Shown: one piece after another, positions 25,777-33,783 of the stretch | How the letters are laid out: each line of letters begins with the position of its first letter | Numbering within the stretch: the stretch's first letter is position 1 | Origin: O2-02-FULL-42-9 sp038043025 | GTDB lineage: Bacteria > Pseudomonadota > Gammaproteobacteria > UBA12402 | Assembly (NCBI GenBank): GCA_038043025.1 | Contig: JBBTCW010000027.1 | Coordinates: 1-43,266 of the forward strand | DNA length: 43,266 nt | Reading direction: 5' to 3' | Notes under the pieces: model-generated | The model's input: the letters and a program-made list of their open reading frames with translations, nothing else | Told to the model about the DNA's origin: nothing | Databases searched by the model: none | Program-made: the position numbers and the translations under genes

Positions 25777-27146
25777 TTTTCCCTTTTCAGCTCTAATAAA
25801 TAGGTCACAACCTCTCCCATTTTCATTGAGAGCGACCCTTTTACTAATACGCTCATCAACGCATGCTCTGCTATCAGACGATTCAAATGTTCGCACAAAT
25901 CTGCTTTATTTTTAAAGGCAAATGCATCATCGCCAAAACCGTCTACAACGTCTTGCGAAAATTCACCCACCGCTAACACATAATCTACGCCGGCGTTTTT
26001 TGCATATGCGCCCGCTTGATGATGAAACAATTTTGCGTCTTCGCCTAATTCTTTCATGTCACCCAAAATTAACATTTTCTTATTGGGATAACTCATCAAT
26101 ACATCAATCGCTGCATGCAGCGACCCGGGATTTGCATTATAGGTGTCATCCAACACCCAACCCACATTTTTGACTTCTTGCGACACCAAACGAGAATGCG
26201 CCGTTTCAAAAGATTCAAGCGCTGTTTTAATGATAGGTAAATCAACTCCTAACGCCAAACAAGCCGCGGTTGCTGCTAATGCATTCATCACATTATGTTG
26301 ACCCGATAATGACAACACCATGTCGACACTCCCTACTGGCGTATCTAATGTAAACGTGGACTGATGACAAGTAAACTGACTGTTCTTAGCAGCCACATCC
26401 GCTGGATGTTTTAAACCAAACGTCAAGATTTCTTGCGAATCAAGCAACGCATTCCAATAATCCAAATAATCATCATCGGCATTTAACACGGCCACACCTA
26501 CTTCAGATAAGCCTTGAAAAATTTCTCCCTTTGCCTGTGCCACACCATCTAATGTCCCCACCCCATCCAAATGCGCCGGATATGCATTGGTAATCACTGC
26601 AACACTGGGCTCTGCCATGCGTGATAAATAAGAGATTTCACTGAAATGATTCATACCCATTTCAATCACGGCAAATTGATGTTTTGAATTTAAACGCAAT
26701 AAAGTTAACGGCACACCAATATGATTATTGAAGTTACCCAACGTCACTAAACAATATTCTGGTTTTTTACATGATGCTTGCAACACCGCTGCAATCATAT
26801 TTTTAACCGTCGTTTTGCCATTGCTCCCTGTAATGGCGACCAAGGGAATTTTAAATTGTTTCCGCCAATAGGTCGCCAACTGACCCAACGCTTGAATCGT
26901 ATCGGATACGACAAAACAAGGGAGATCGGTTTGAATCGGACGGCTAACAATAGCGGCAACGGCTCCTTTTGCTTTTGCATCTTCAACAAAATCATGTCCA
27001 TCAAAATTAGGCCCCTCAATAGCCAGAAACAAATTCCCTTCTTCGATATTGCGCGTATCTGTACTCACACCGCAAAATTTACCATCTTTGGGCACTGATT
27101 CAAGTTGTAACACTTGCGCCAATTGAGAAAACGAAAGTTTTATCAT
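25767..27146 (-). CDS. murF: UDP-MurNAc-tripeptide:D-Ala-D-Ala ligase
   Basis: 459-residue Mur ligase that adds D-Ala-D-Ala to the UDP-MurNAc-tripeptide in the cytoplasm, the last step before lipid I. The ATP-binding loop VAITGSNGKTTVKN (about 104-117), NFNNHIGVPLTLL and the DDTYNANPGSLHAAID motif (DDTYNANP is the MurF hallmark) are all present. It is not inside a dcw cluster here; instead it lies 20 bases after recJ and overlaps nfnA. Its Shine-Dalgarno AGGA is supplied by a duplicated copy of the recJ 3' end (27152-27178). Confidence 0.96.
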   Translation of the reverse strand: MIKLSFSQLAQVLQLESVPKDGKFCGVSTDTRNIEEGNLFLAIEGPNFDGHDFVEDAKAKGAVAAIVSRPIQTDLPCFVVSDTIQALGQLATYWRKQFKIPLVAITGSNGKTTVKNMIAAVLQASCKKPEYCLVTLGNFNNHIGVPLTLLRLNSKHQFAVIEMGMNHFSEISYLSRMAEPSVAVITNAYPAHLDGVGTLDGVAQAKGEIFQGLSEVGVAVLNADDDYLDYWNALLDSQEILTFGLKHPADVAAKNSQFTCHQSTFTLDTPVGSVDMVLSLSGQHNVMNALAATAACLALGVDLPIIKTALESFETAHSRLVSQEVKNVGWVLDDTYNANPGSLHAAIDVLMSYPNKKMLILGDMKELGEDAKLFHHQAGAYAKNAGVDYVLAVGEFSQDVVDGFGDDAFAFKNKADLCEHLNRLIAEHALMSVLVKGSLSMKMGEVVTYLLELKREKCS

Positions 27147-27151
27147 ACTAC

Positions 27152-27178
27152 TTATCCTACTACTTATTATCCTACTAC
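27152..27178. repeat. 12-bp direct repeat carrying the recJ stop and the murF ribosome-binding site
   Basis: TTATCCTACTAC occurs at 27152-27163 and 27167-27178. The second copy holds the recJ stop (27167-27169); the first places AGGA eight bases before the murF ATG. Confidence 0.75.
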
Positions 27179-28894
27179 TGGCTCTAAATACTCCACCATT
27201 AATTGTATATTTTCCTTTCCTTTATAATTATTCACATCCAAGCGATAAACAATATTCATTTCTTCACACCGATCATTCGGCCATTCATTGGGATTGATAT
27301 TAAATGCTATCGCATCGACCAATTTTGACTCCATTGACAATGTCAATTTTAAATGATTTTTCCCTACAATATACTGATTGACGATTTTAAATTTTCCGTC
27401 AAACAAGGGCTCTCTAAATCCCTCTCCCCAAGGGCCTGCCCGCTCTATTAGTTTAGCTAATTCTACCGAAAAATCATCCTTTGCAAGTTCTCCATCCGTC
27501 ATGAGTTTTCCACAAAAGTCTTCATTATTCAAGTGATTACGAATTTCCTGATCAAATGCTTCAGAAAATTTTTGATAATTTTCTGCTTTTAAGCTGAGTC
27601 CAGCCGCCATGGCGTGACCACCAAAGCGCGCAATGAGCCCTGGATTCCTCTCATGAATGGACATCAAAACCTCACATATATGCACCGCCGGAATAGATCG
27701 CGCCGATCCTTTGATCATTCCGTTCTCGGCTTCCGCAAAAATAATCACCGGCCGACCCGCTCGATCGGTGAGTCGAGACGCTACGATACCGATCACGCCC
27801 TCATGCCAATCACGATGCAATAAACAAATACCCATCGGCCATGATGCTTCATCACCGTACTTGTTTAAAAGTCCAAATGCCTCTTTCTGCATAGAATTTT
27901 CAATAGAACGCCGCTCTTGGTTTAAACTTTCCAATTGCTCAGCCATGACTTGTGCCTCAGAAAAATCATCCGTCAATAAACAACGCACGCCCAAGCTCAT
28001 GTCTTCTAAACGTCCTGCTGCATTTAAACGCGGGCCAATCACAAATCCTAAATCCTTTACTTTTGCTTTAAACGGCGACCGACCGGCTACTGTAAATAAC
28101 GCATTAATCCCCAACGCTCCTTTTCCGGCTTTAATCAGTTGCATCCCTCTATCCACTAAAATGCGATTGTTTTGATCTAGCTTTACAATGTCCGCCACAG
28201 TTCCCAATGCAACGAGATCTAAATAATGTGCTAAATTTGGTTCTGGAATATTTTTTTCAGCAAACCAATGCTGTTCTCGTAATTTTGCACGCAATGCTAC
28301 CAACACATAAAATGCAACGCCGACTCCCGCTAGATTTTTACTGCAAAATTTATCGTTGGGTTGATTGGGATTCACAATGGCGGCGGCTTGAGGCAATATC
28401 TCGCCGGACAAATGATGATCGGTAACAATCACTGGAATATGATGTTCATTGGCGAGCGCGATGGCTTGCACGCTTGAAATGCCATTGTCCACCGTGACAA
28501 TCAAATCCGGCTTATATTGCAGCGCCAACTCAAATAATGCAGGGCTAAACCCATATCCCTGCTTAAACCGATTAGGCACGAGAAAATCAATTTGCTCCAC
28601 TCCAAACGCGCGCAATACACGCACCATCAATGCTGTGCTCGATGCACCATCCACGTCGTAATCACCGACAATGAGGATGTGTTTTTGTTCATAGAGCGCG
28701 CGAAACAAATAATCAACCGCCAGATCGATGCCCAGTAAATCCCGATAAGGTAACAATGTTGATAGCTCTTTTTCAACTTGAGTCACATCGTCAATATTGC
28801 GATGCGCGTAAATGCGCTGTAATACCGGATGTAAATTGCTGTTACGCAGTCGCGATGAAATCTCTCCATCGCGACGTACAATTATTTTTTTCAT
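27167..28894 (-). CDS. recJ: Single-stranded-DNA-specific exonuclease RecJ
   Basis: 575-residue 5'-to-3' ssDNA exonuclease of the DHH family, acting in recombination and mismatch repair. Motifs in order: ILIVGDYDVDGASSTALMVR (first Asp pair), VTVDNGISS, and VTDHHLSG (DHH). The DHHA1 part includes GFVIGPRLNAAGRLEDM and RFGGHAMAAGLSL. Its length matches E. coli RecJ (577). The ATG overlaps the stop of the upstream small membrane-protein gene (ATGA), so the two form a coupled pair. Confidence 0.97.
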   Translation of the reverse strand: MKKIIVRRDGEISSRLRNSNLHPVLQRIYAHRNIDDVTQVEKELSTLLPYRDLLGIDLAVDYLFRALYEQKHILIVGDYDVDGASSTALMVRVLRAFGVEQIDFLVPNRFKQGYGFSPALFELALQYKPDLIVTVDNGISSVQAIALANEHHIPVIVTDHHLSGEILPQAAAIVNPNQPNDKFCSKNLAGVGVAFYVLVALRAKLREQHWFAEKNIPEPNLAHYLDLVALGTVADIVKLDQNNRILVDRGMQLIKAGKGALGINALFTVAGRSPFKAKVKDLGFVIGPRLNAAGRLEDMSLGVRCLLTDDFSEAQVMAEQLESLNQERRSIENSMQKEAFGLLNKYGDEASWPMGICLLHRDWHEGVIGIVASRLTDRAGRPVIIFAEAENGMIKGSARSIPAVHICEVLMSIHERNPGLIARFGGHAMAAGLSLKAENYQKFSEAFDQEIRNHLNNEDFCGKLMTDGELAKDDFSVELAKLIERAGPWGEGFREPLFDGKFKIVNQYIVGKNHLKLTLSMESKLVDAIAFNINPNEWPNDRCEEMNIVYRLDVNNYKGKENIQLMVEYLEPVVG

Positions 28895-29187
28895 GCTTTC
28901 TCATGGTGCATGGACTGATTATGGCGTGGACGATGATGCGGGTGATGCGAATGATGATGAGAGTGGTGACGATGATGCCGCAATATTTTATAGACGCTGA
29001 TGTAGGGACATAACAACCATAAAAATGAAAACAAATATTGCGCCATGTGCGCCATCGGCAACAACAGCAACACAAACATTAAAATTGAAAGGACAACCGC
29101 GCTCCAAAAACTGCCATACAACAATCCAATAGGCCCCAAAAATAGTGCAAATAAAATAGCCGCTGCAATACTACGATGCTTACCCAT
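28891..29187 (-). CDS. Small membrane protein with His-rich C-terminus
   Basis: 98 residues, function not recognised. Two or three hydrophobic helices span most of the protein (AAAILFALFLGPIGLLYGSF, then SAVVLSILMFVLLLLPMAHM and YLFSFLWLLCPYISVYKIL). The cytosolic or periplasmic tail (HRHHSHHHSHHPHHRPRHNQ) is strikingly rich in histidine and could bind Zn, Ni or Cu. The ATG at 29187 has GGAGAA eight bases upstream; the longer frame to 29295 has no signal for initiation. It overlaps recJ by four bases. The N-terminal half (GPIGLLYGSFWSA) resembles small YqaE/TM2-like membrane proteins, but I would not assign a family. Confidence 0.7.
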   Translation of the reverse strand: MGKHRSIAAAILFALFLGPIGLLYGSFWSAVVLSILMFVLLLLPMAHMAQYLFSFLWLLCPYISVYKILRHHRHHSHHHSHHPHHRPRHNQSMHHEKA

Positions 29188-29308
29188 AACAACATTTCTC
29201 CATAATGTAAAATAGTTATCATAATACTGATGAGAGGATGTCACAATAGAGATGGTCTGATTTGAAGTGCTTTTTCTTGGACAAAAAAACAGCATCTACA
29301 TTGTGTTT

Positions 29309-29452
29309 TGTCATCCCGCGGCTTGACCGCGGGATCCAGGAAAATTTATATTAAAGATTACAATAACGGAGTACCGTTATTATAATCACTGGATACCGGC
29401 TTTCGCCGGTATGACGAAAGTCTGGATACCGCGGTTAAACCGCGGCATGACA
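29309..29452 (+). repeat. Composite palindromic repeat, copy 2 (144 bp)
   Basis: Starts TGTCATCCCGCGGCTTGACC and ends CCGCGGCATGACA. It contains the same four hairpins and AT-rich middle as the unit at 10846-10989, which is in the opposite orientation, with very few differences. Confidence 0.9.
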
Positions 29453-29462
29453 GAAAGTGTTT

Positions 29463-29610
29463 TGTCATCCCGCGACTTGATCGCGGGATCCAGGAAAATT
29501 TATATTAAAGATTACAATAACGGAGTACCGTTATTGTATATAATCACTGGATACCGGCTTTCGCCGGTATGACGAATGTCTGGATACTGCGGTTAAACCG
29601 CGGCATGACA
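29463..29610 (+). repeat. Composite palindromic repeat, copy 3 (148 bp)
   Basis: A tandem neighbour of copy 2, ten bases away, with a 4-base insertion in the AT-rich middle (TTATTGTATATAATC) and a few substitutions such as CGCGACTTGATCGCG. The substitutions are compensatory within the first stem, which suggests that stem pairing is maintained. Confidence 0.9.
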
Positions 29611-29664
29611 AAGAAGCGAAGTTTCGCGTCCTCTGAGCTGAGCCATACTTCGCTATTTTATATC

Positions 29665-29814
29665 TTATCTAGCAGGACCTTTTCCTTTGCCAAAATAGCT
29701 TGGTTCATCAGATTTGCCTTCTCCACCCGGTCGGCCAGCGCCGGCTACTCGATCGTAGGGGGGGGGTGCATCACCACCACCGGCAGCACTTCCGCCGCCA
29801 GCACCAGAACCGGC
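29665..29814 (-). other. In-frame glycine-rich tail beyond a TGA
   Basis: The frame of the gene at 29815-31314 continues after its TGA for 49 sense codons to a TAA (29667-29665). The tail reads AGSGAGGGSAAGGGDAPPPY, then DRVAGAGRPGGEGKSDEPSY, then FGKGKGPAR. Codons before the TGA (LGA) and after it form one continuous Gly/Ala-rich stretch, so the TGA probably arose from a single change such as GGA to TGA. It carries a run of nine C (G9 on the plus strand, 29758-29766). Recent truncation is more likely than readthrough. Confidence 0.75.
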
Positions 29815-31314
29815 TCAAGCACCAAGGGTCTCTCGAAGTTGTGGTGGCGTGCTTGGTCGTTGATAAAATATAGCAAAGCTACTCAACAAGTCACTTTTAT
29901 GTACGCTTGCCCACGATAATTTGCCCTCTGTATGTTTCAACAACTCTTCGTATGCTTTTTGTTGTAACTTAATTTTTTCAGCGGATGCCCCTGTTGGGCT
30001 TGTGATTTTCAGTTTAAGTTTTTTTAACGCGTCAAAAGTCTTTGACAATATCTTTTCGCTTTCAACGCTAGCTATAGGAGGCACACTAAGATTTATATTC
30101 CAGCCAAGTTCAAAGATTTGTTGCAAAGCTTTCAGTGTTAATTCTTCGCTTTCTGTTGGGATGAGTAACTCAAGTTGCATGGTTCGCGCTACTTGTGTTT
30201 CGCTTGCTCTTAATCGTTCCAATAATGCATCTTTTTTTGCTTGATATGATGCCCTTATTTCTCTGTCCTTTGTTAGTTCTGAAGTCAGAGCCAAAGCCAT
30301 AGCAATCTGATGACGTTGGCTTAACGATTTTTCATCGTCGCCGCCAATATTATCCCAGGTTGCATTATAAAGTCTTAATGCTTCTGCTAGTGTGCTTGGA
30401 ACACCTTCTAAAATTTTAGCGAGCATCGTGGCAGCCTGGAAATCACCTTGTTCTACCGCAAGTTTTAAGAAAGTCTGGTGTAATTTATCGCCTTGCTCCA
30501 TTTGCTTTTGCTCTGAACAATATTTCGCTAGTTGACAATAAGATTGACATAGCAGCACTTTTAAACTTTCTGGGAGATTACCAAGATGTCTGATCAAGCT
30601 TTCGGAAGAAAGCATGACTGAAAACCGTTGAAACCCTTCATTACCACCATGATTAAATTTAAGCGTAGAATCACATGCACGTGATGCCACAAAAAAAGCC
30701 ATTATGACATCTGCCGGCTCAGCACCGAGCGTCGATTTGATAACATCATCATATTGCTTAGTCTCGTAGGCATCAATGATTAGCTTAAAGACAGGAATTT
30801 TTTCCGCTCCGTTAGCCAATTTCTGTGCTTCTTGATAGCGATCAAGTGCTGCATAGAAATTAATAGTCCGATTCCAGCCATGTTGAAATGCTAATGCTTC
30901 AGCACAAACTTTGTAAGCTTCTGATTTTGATTGTTGTATTGCAGACCAGATTTTGCCAAAGTTTTCAGCTTCTTTTGGTAATCGAGCGCCATAAAATCTT
31001 AATTTCAATATGTTAAGATGAAACTGATACGCGTGAGAATGTTGGGTTTTCTCTCCTGATAGGTTTGCTCGGTAGAGCGCCGCAGCTTCTGCGATTTGTC
31101 GATCTTGTGGATCAACTAAATCAATGCCTTTCTTGACGATCTCTTTTAAAAAATCATCTATTGTTCTTCGGTATCCTTCTCCGCGAGTGTAGCATAGATG
31201 ACCATCTATTACACGGATATATAGGATATATTGATGGGTGTACCATGGATCTTTTAACATTAGTTCGTGAAACCCATCTAGTGTTAACCGTTTTCCTTCT
31301 GTTTTTGGTGGCAT
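29815..31314 (-). CDS. Helical-repeat protein with PmrA box, candidate effector (truncated?)
   Basis: 499 residues, family not recognised. The body is helical with short TPR/SEL1-like pairs (AKYCSEQKQMEQGDKLHQTF, LKLAVEQGDFQAATMLAKIL, STLAEALRLYNATWDN); no catalytic motif and no signal peptide are visible. GGAGAAAG lies before the ATG at 31314. Its promoter has a perfect PmrA-type box (31379-31394) with a TATACT -10, pointing to control with the Dot/Icm system. The frame ends in a TGA but continues for 49 codons of Gly-rich sequence (29665-29814), so the original product was probably 549 residues. Loss of the C-terminus could matter because Dot/Icm signals are usually C-terminal. Confidence 0.75.
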   Translation of the reverse strand: MPPKTEGKRLTLDGFHELMLKDPWYTHQYILYIRVIDGHLCYTRGEGYRRTIDDFLKEIVKKGIDLVDPQDRQIAEAAALYRANLSGEKTQHSHAYQFHLNILKLRFYGARLPKEAENFGKIWSAIQQSKSEAYKVCAEALAFQHGWNRTINFYAALDRYQEAQKLANGAEKIPVFKLIIDAYETKQYDDVIKSTLGAEPADVIMAFFVASRACDSTLKFNHGGNEGFQRFSVMLSSESLIRHLGNLPESLKVLLCQSYCQLAKYCSEQKQMEQGDKLHQTFLKLAVEQGDFQAATMLAKILEGVPSTLAEALRLYNATWDNIGGDDEKSLSQRHQIAMALALTSELTKDREIRASYQAKKDALLERLRASETQVARTMQLELLIPTESEELTLKALQQIFELGWNINLSVPPIASVESEKILSKTFDALKKLKLKITSPTGASAEKIKLQQKAYEELLKHTEGKLSWASVHKSDLLSSFAIFYQRPSTPPQLRETLGA

Positions 31315-31361
31315 TTCTTTCTCCCCGCTATCTGTTATTTGTTTTCATTAACTCCGGGTTA

Positions 31362-31394
31362 AGTATAGAGGAGAAATCTTAAGGAAATCTTAAG
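31362..31394 (-). promoter_or_regulatory. PmrA-type box and -10 of the gene at 31314
   Basis: Minus strand CTTAA-GATTTC-CTTAA (31394 to 31379), 11 bases, then TATACT (31367 to 31362). The spacing is identical to the site at 1206-1238, and a good -10 makes this a strong regulated promoter with a leader of roughly 45 bases. Confidence 0.75.
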
Positions 31395-31488
31395 GGTGCC
31401 TCTATAAATCCAATATTTGGTGATAATTTATGCAAAAACCCCCTTGCAATGCTCAAGTACTGCCTTAAAACTCCTAGAGCGAAATGCC

Positions 31489-31508
31489 CCTCGCGGCAAG
31501 CCGCGAGG
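31489..31508 (+). terminator. GC-rich hairpin upstream of sodB
   Basis: CCTCGCGGC-AA-GCCGCGAGG, a perfect 9-bp stem five bases before the sodB -35. It could insulate sodB from upstream transcription. The loop form is like the hairpin at 6745-6764. Confidence 0.45.
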
Positions 31509-31513
31509 AAATC

Positions 31514-31542
31514 TTCATACTATTATATGATTGTGCTACAAT
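31514..31542 (+). promoter_or_regulatory. sodB promoter
   Basis: TTCATA (31514-31519), a 17-base spacer and TACAAT (31537-31542), about 30 bases before the sodB ATG. Confidence 0.65.
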
Positions 31543-31572
31543 GGCTGAGAATCTAAATAACTGGAGGATGAT

Positions 31573-32151
31573 ATGCCCTTTACCTTACCACTCTTACCTT
31601 ATAAAAAAGATGCGCTCGCCCCACATATTTCGGCCGAAACCGTCGAGTACCATTATGGCAAACATCACCAAGCCTATGTGAACAAATTGAATGATTTAAT
31701 AAAGGGAACAGAATTTGAAAATGTTAATTCGCTAGAAGACATTATCAAAAAAGCATCCGGTGGCATTTTTAATAACGCGGCTCAAATTTGGAACCATAGC
31801 TTTTATTGGCAATGTTTAACGCCCAAGGCTACCCCAATGCCTGAGGTATTAAAACAAGCCCTCACACAAATTTTTGGATCTGTGGATCAATTCAAAACAT
31901 CCTTCATCGAAAAAGCAATGGGAAATTTCGGTTCGGGCTGGACATGGCTCGTCAAAAACACTGCCGGCTCATTAGAAATCGTCAACACCAGCAATGCAAA
32001 CAATCCACTCACCGATAACAAAACACCCTTGTTAACTTGTGATGTGTGGGAGCATGCCTATTACATCGATTATCGCAATGCACGCGCAAAATATTTAGAG
32101 AATTTTTGGGAACTGATTAATTGGAATTTTGTTCATGATAAACACTGCTGA
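31573..32151 (+). CDS. sodB: Superoxide dismutase [Fe]
   Basis: 192-residue cytoplasmic Fe-type superoxide dismutase. The N-terminal FTLPLLPYKKDALAPHIS, metal ligand His27 in EYHYGKHH, AAQIWNHSFYWQCL (second His) and DVWEHAYYIDYRN (Asp and His ligands) are seen. GSGWTWLV and the Fe-type spacing support Fe rather than Mn. There is no signal peptide. GGAGG lies five bases before the start. It opens a stretch devoted to oxygen, iron and redox control; the following genes run on the opposite strand. Confidence 0.97.
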   Translation: MPFTLPLLPYKKDALAPHISAETVEYHYGKHHQAYVNKLNDLIKGTEFENVNSLEDIIKKASGGIFNNAAQIWNHSFYWQCLTPKATPMPEVLKQALTQIFGSVDQFKTSFIEKAMGNFGSGWTWLVKNTAGSLEIVNTSNANNPLTDNKTPLLTCDVWEHAYYIDYRNARAKYLENFWELINWNFVHDKHC

Positions 32152-32198
32152 CGCGTAAATACCAAGATCACCCGAAGTCAGCCATTGAACTTGGCGCC

Positions 32199-32891
32199 CT
32201 AATTCGTTAATCGCTCGCCATCGCGCGTTAAAATAATTTCATCCATGTCGATATTTTTTCCGGATGCTTGCAGCGCACGTTGCACAATCATGGTCAGTCC
32301 AGAACAACACGGCACTTCCATGCGCGCAACCGTAATGCTTTGAGGATTGGCTGATTCAAAAATCATGGATAACTTTTCAATATAACTATCAGCATCATCT
32401 AATTTTGGACAACCAATCATTAAGATGCGATCTTTTAATAAATCTGAATGAAAATTAGGGTATGCAAATGGCACACAATCTGCTGCAATTAATAAATGTG
32501 CATTTTGTAAAAATGGCGCTGCCGGAGACACTAATGTTATTTGCACTGGCCATGTCGTCAACTCAGACGATTGTCGTGCATTGTTTCGAGCAGACGGTTG
32601 TCGTGAAATCATGTGACTGGCTGAACCAGGACATGCATGAACCGAATGTTTTTGTGCATGCTGTTTTGCTTCCACCGCTGCTTCATCAAACTCATCCGCT
32701 TCGCGCTCAATAATTTCAATGGCGCCCATGGGACAAGAGCCCAAGCACATCCCTAAACCATCGCAATATTTATCTGATACTAACTTTGCCTTACCATTCA
32801 CAATTTGCAAAGCGCCCTCAACACAAGCCGTAATACATTCGCCACAACCGTTGCATAGATCTTCATCAATCTTAATAATGGATCGTTTCAT
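32199..32891 (-). CDS. 4Fe-4S dicluster ferredoxin-like protein
   Basis: 230 residues. Two N-terminal cluster motifs are present: CNGCGECITAC, a full CxxCxxCxxxC, and CDGLGMCLGSCP, where the second Cys of the usual pattern is missing. The C-terminal part holds more cysteines (AADCVPFAYP, MIGCPKLDD, VPCCSGLTMIV), perhaps another metal or redox site. The start at 32891 has AGGTGA five bases upstream. It probably passes electrons in anaerobic or redox-stress metabolism; the partner is unknown. It follows the Crp/Fnr gene by 58 bases on the same strand, as such proteins often do with DNR/HcpR-type regulators. Confidence 0.85.
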   Translation of the reverse strand: MKRSIIKIDEDLCNGCGECITACVEGALQIVNGKAKLVSDKYCDGLGMCLGSCPMGAIEIIEREADEFDEAAVEAKQHAQKHSVHACPGSASHMISRQPSARNNARQSSELTTWPVQITLVSPAAPFLQNAHLLIAADCVPFAYPNFHSDLLKDRILMIGCPKLDDADSYIEKLSMIFESANPQSITVARMEVPCCSGLTMIVQRALQASGKNIDMDEIILTRDGERLTN

Positions 32892-32949
32892 AGAAATCAC
32901 CTATTTCAATAAAAAACATGATCATAGTGGAGAAAAAAAAGAAAAACTG

Positions 32950-33636
32950 TCATCTATGCGACAATTCTTCACATTCCGCAATGCGTTTTAAGGTATCATA
33001 ATCCAAAATTTTGATCTGTCGACCCTGCAATTGAATAACCCGTTGTTTTTCCAATTTACTTAATGTGCGAGATAAATTTTCGCGTGACGTACCCAGCATG
33101 TTTGACAGTAACGTTTTAGAAAACGTTAAATCCAATACCCCACAATCGTCAGGCTGGTTTGGCATATCCAATAAATAGGTTGCCACTCTTGCCGCCGTTT
33201 CTTTCAATAATAGAATTTCGATCATCAGCTGATAGGACTTTAAACAACGCGCCAGTACATGTAATGTGTTCATCGCGCATTGTGGATTCTGACAAATACA
33301 AGAAGATAGCGTATCGTATTTAACCACCAACAACTCTGTGTTTTCCAGCGCTTCGCAATAGCTCATAAACACACGCTGATCAAACATCGGCATTAAATTC
33401 AATATATCCGACGAACCAAATATTTTTAGAATATGCGTTTTGCCATCAGGTAACAATTTATAAATTTTTACACGACCACTATAAACAACAAAAAAACTGT
33501 CTGATTTTTTTCCTTTAACAAAAACCGTATTCCCTTTCTGATATCGTCGCACGGTTACATTTTTTAAAAAATCATCGATCTGCGAATCCGATAAATTGTC
33601 ACATAGCGATATCTTTGATAAAAATTTTTTATACAT
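32950..33636 (-). CDS. Crp/Fnr-family transcription regulator (second of pair)
   Basis: 228 residues: an N-terminal cyclic-nucleotide-binding-like fold (GNTVFVKGKKSDSFFVVYSG), a long dimer helix and a C-terminal winged helix (SKTLLSNMLGTSRENLSRTL). The cAMP phosphate cassette (RSA) is absent, and so are the four N-terminal cysteines of Fnr (only Cys12), so it is neither a cAMP nor an oxygen-cluster sensor. The recognition helix S-R-E-N-L-S-R keeps Arg, Glu and Arg at the CRP contact positions. That fits the TGTGA-N6-TCACA palindrome 72 bases upstream. A DNR/HcpR-like nitrosative or redox sensor is the best guess. Confidence 0.88.
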   Translation of the reverse strand: MYKKFLSKISLCDNLSDSQIDDFLKNVTVRRYQKGNTVFVKGKKSDSFFVVYSGRVKIYKLLPDGKTHILKIFGSSDILNLMPMFDQRVFMSYCEALENTELLVVKYDTLSSCICQNPQCAMNTLHVLARCLKSYQLMIEILLLKETAARVATYLLDMPNQPDDCGVLDLTFSKTLLSNMLGTSRENLSRTLSKLEKQRVIQLQGRQIKILDYDTLKRIAECEELSHR

Positions 33637-33708
33637 CCTGTTTCACGCTTAAATCCATAGCCAGTAACACATAACCGAATCAGTGTAGGGAAACAATGGC
33701 GATCAGTC

Positions 33709-33724
33709 TGTGATATCTGTCACA
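33709..33724. promoter_or_regulatory. CRP/HcpR-type operator
   Basis: TGTGA-TATCTG-TCACA, a perfect two-fold site between the two Crp/Fnr genes and upstream of the second. Both encoded regulators carry the SRENLxR recognition helix expected for TGTGA half-sites, so autoregulation or cross-regulation is likely. Confidence 0.7.
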
Positions 33725-33783
33725 TTGTGAACAATAGATGACGAATGCATTAAGAATAATCATACAAAAATACAGACAAAGCA

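Noticed and set aside
27657..28175. 172-residue plus-strand open frame inside recJ.
   Set aside because: Antisense to conserved RecJ motifs; no start signals or recognisable domain.
29309..29610. CRISPR array or insertion sequence.
   Set aside because: The units are 144-148 bp, tandem only twice, self-complementary, with no spacers, transposase or target-site duplication.
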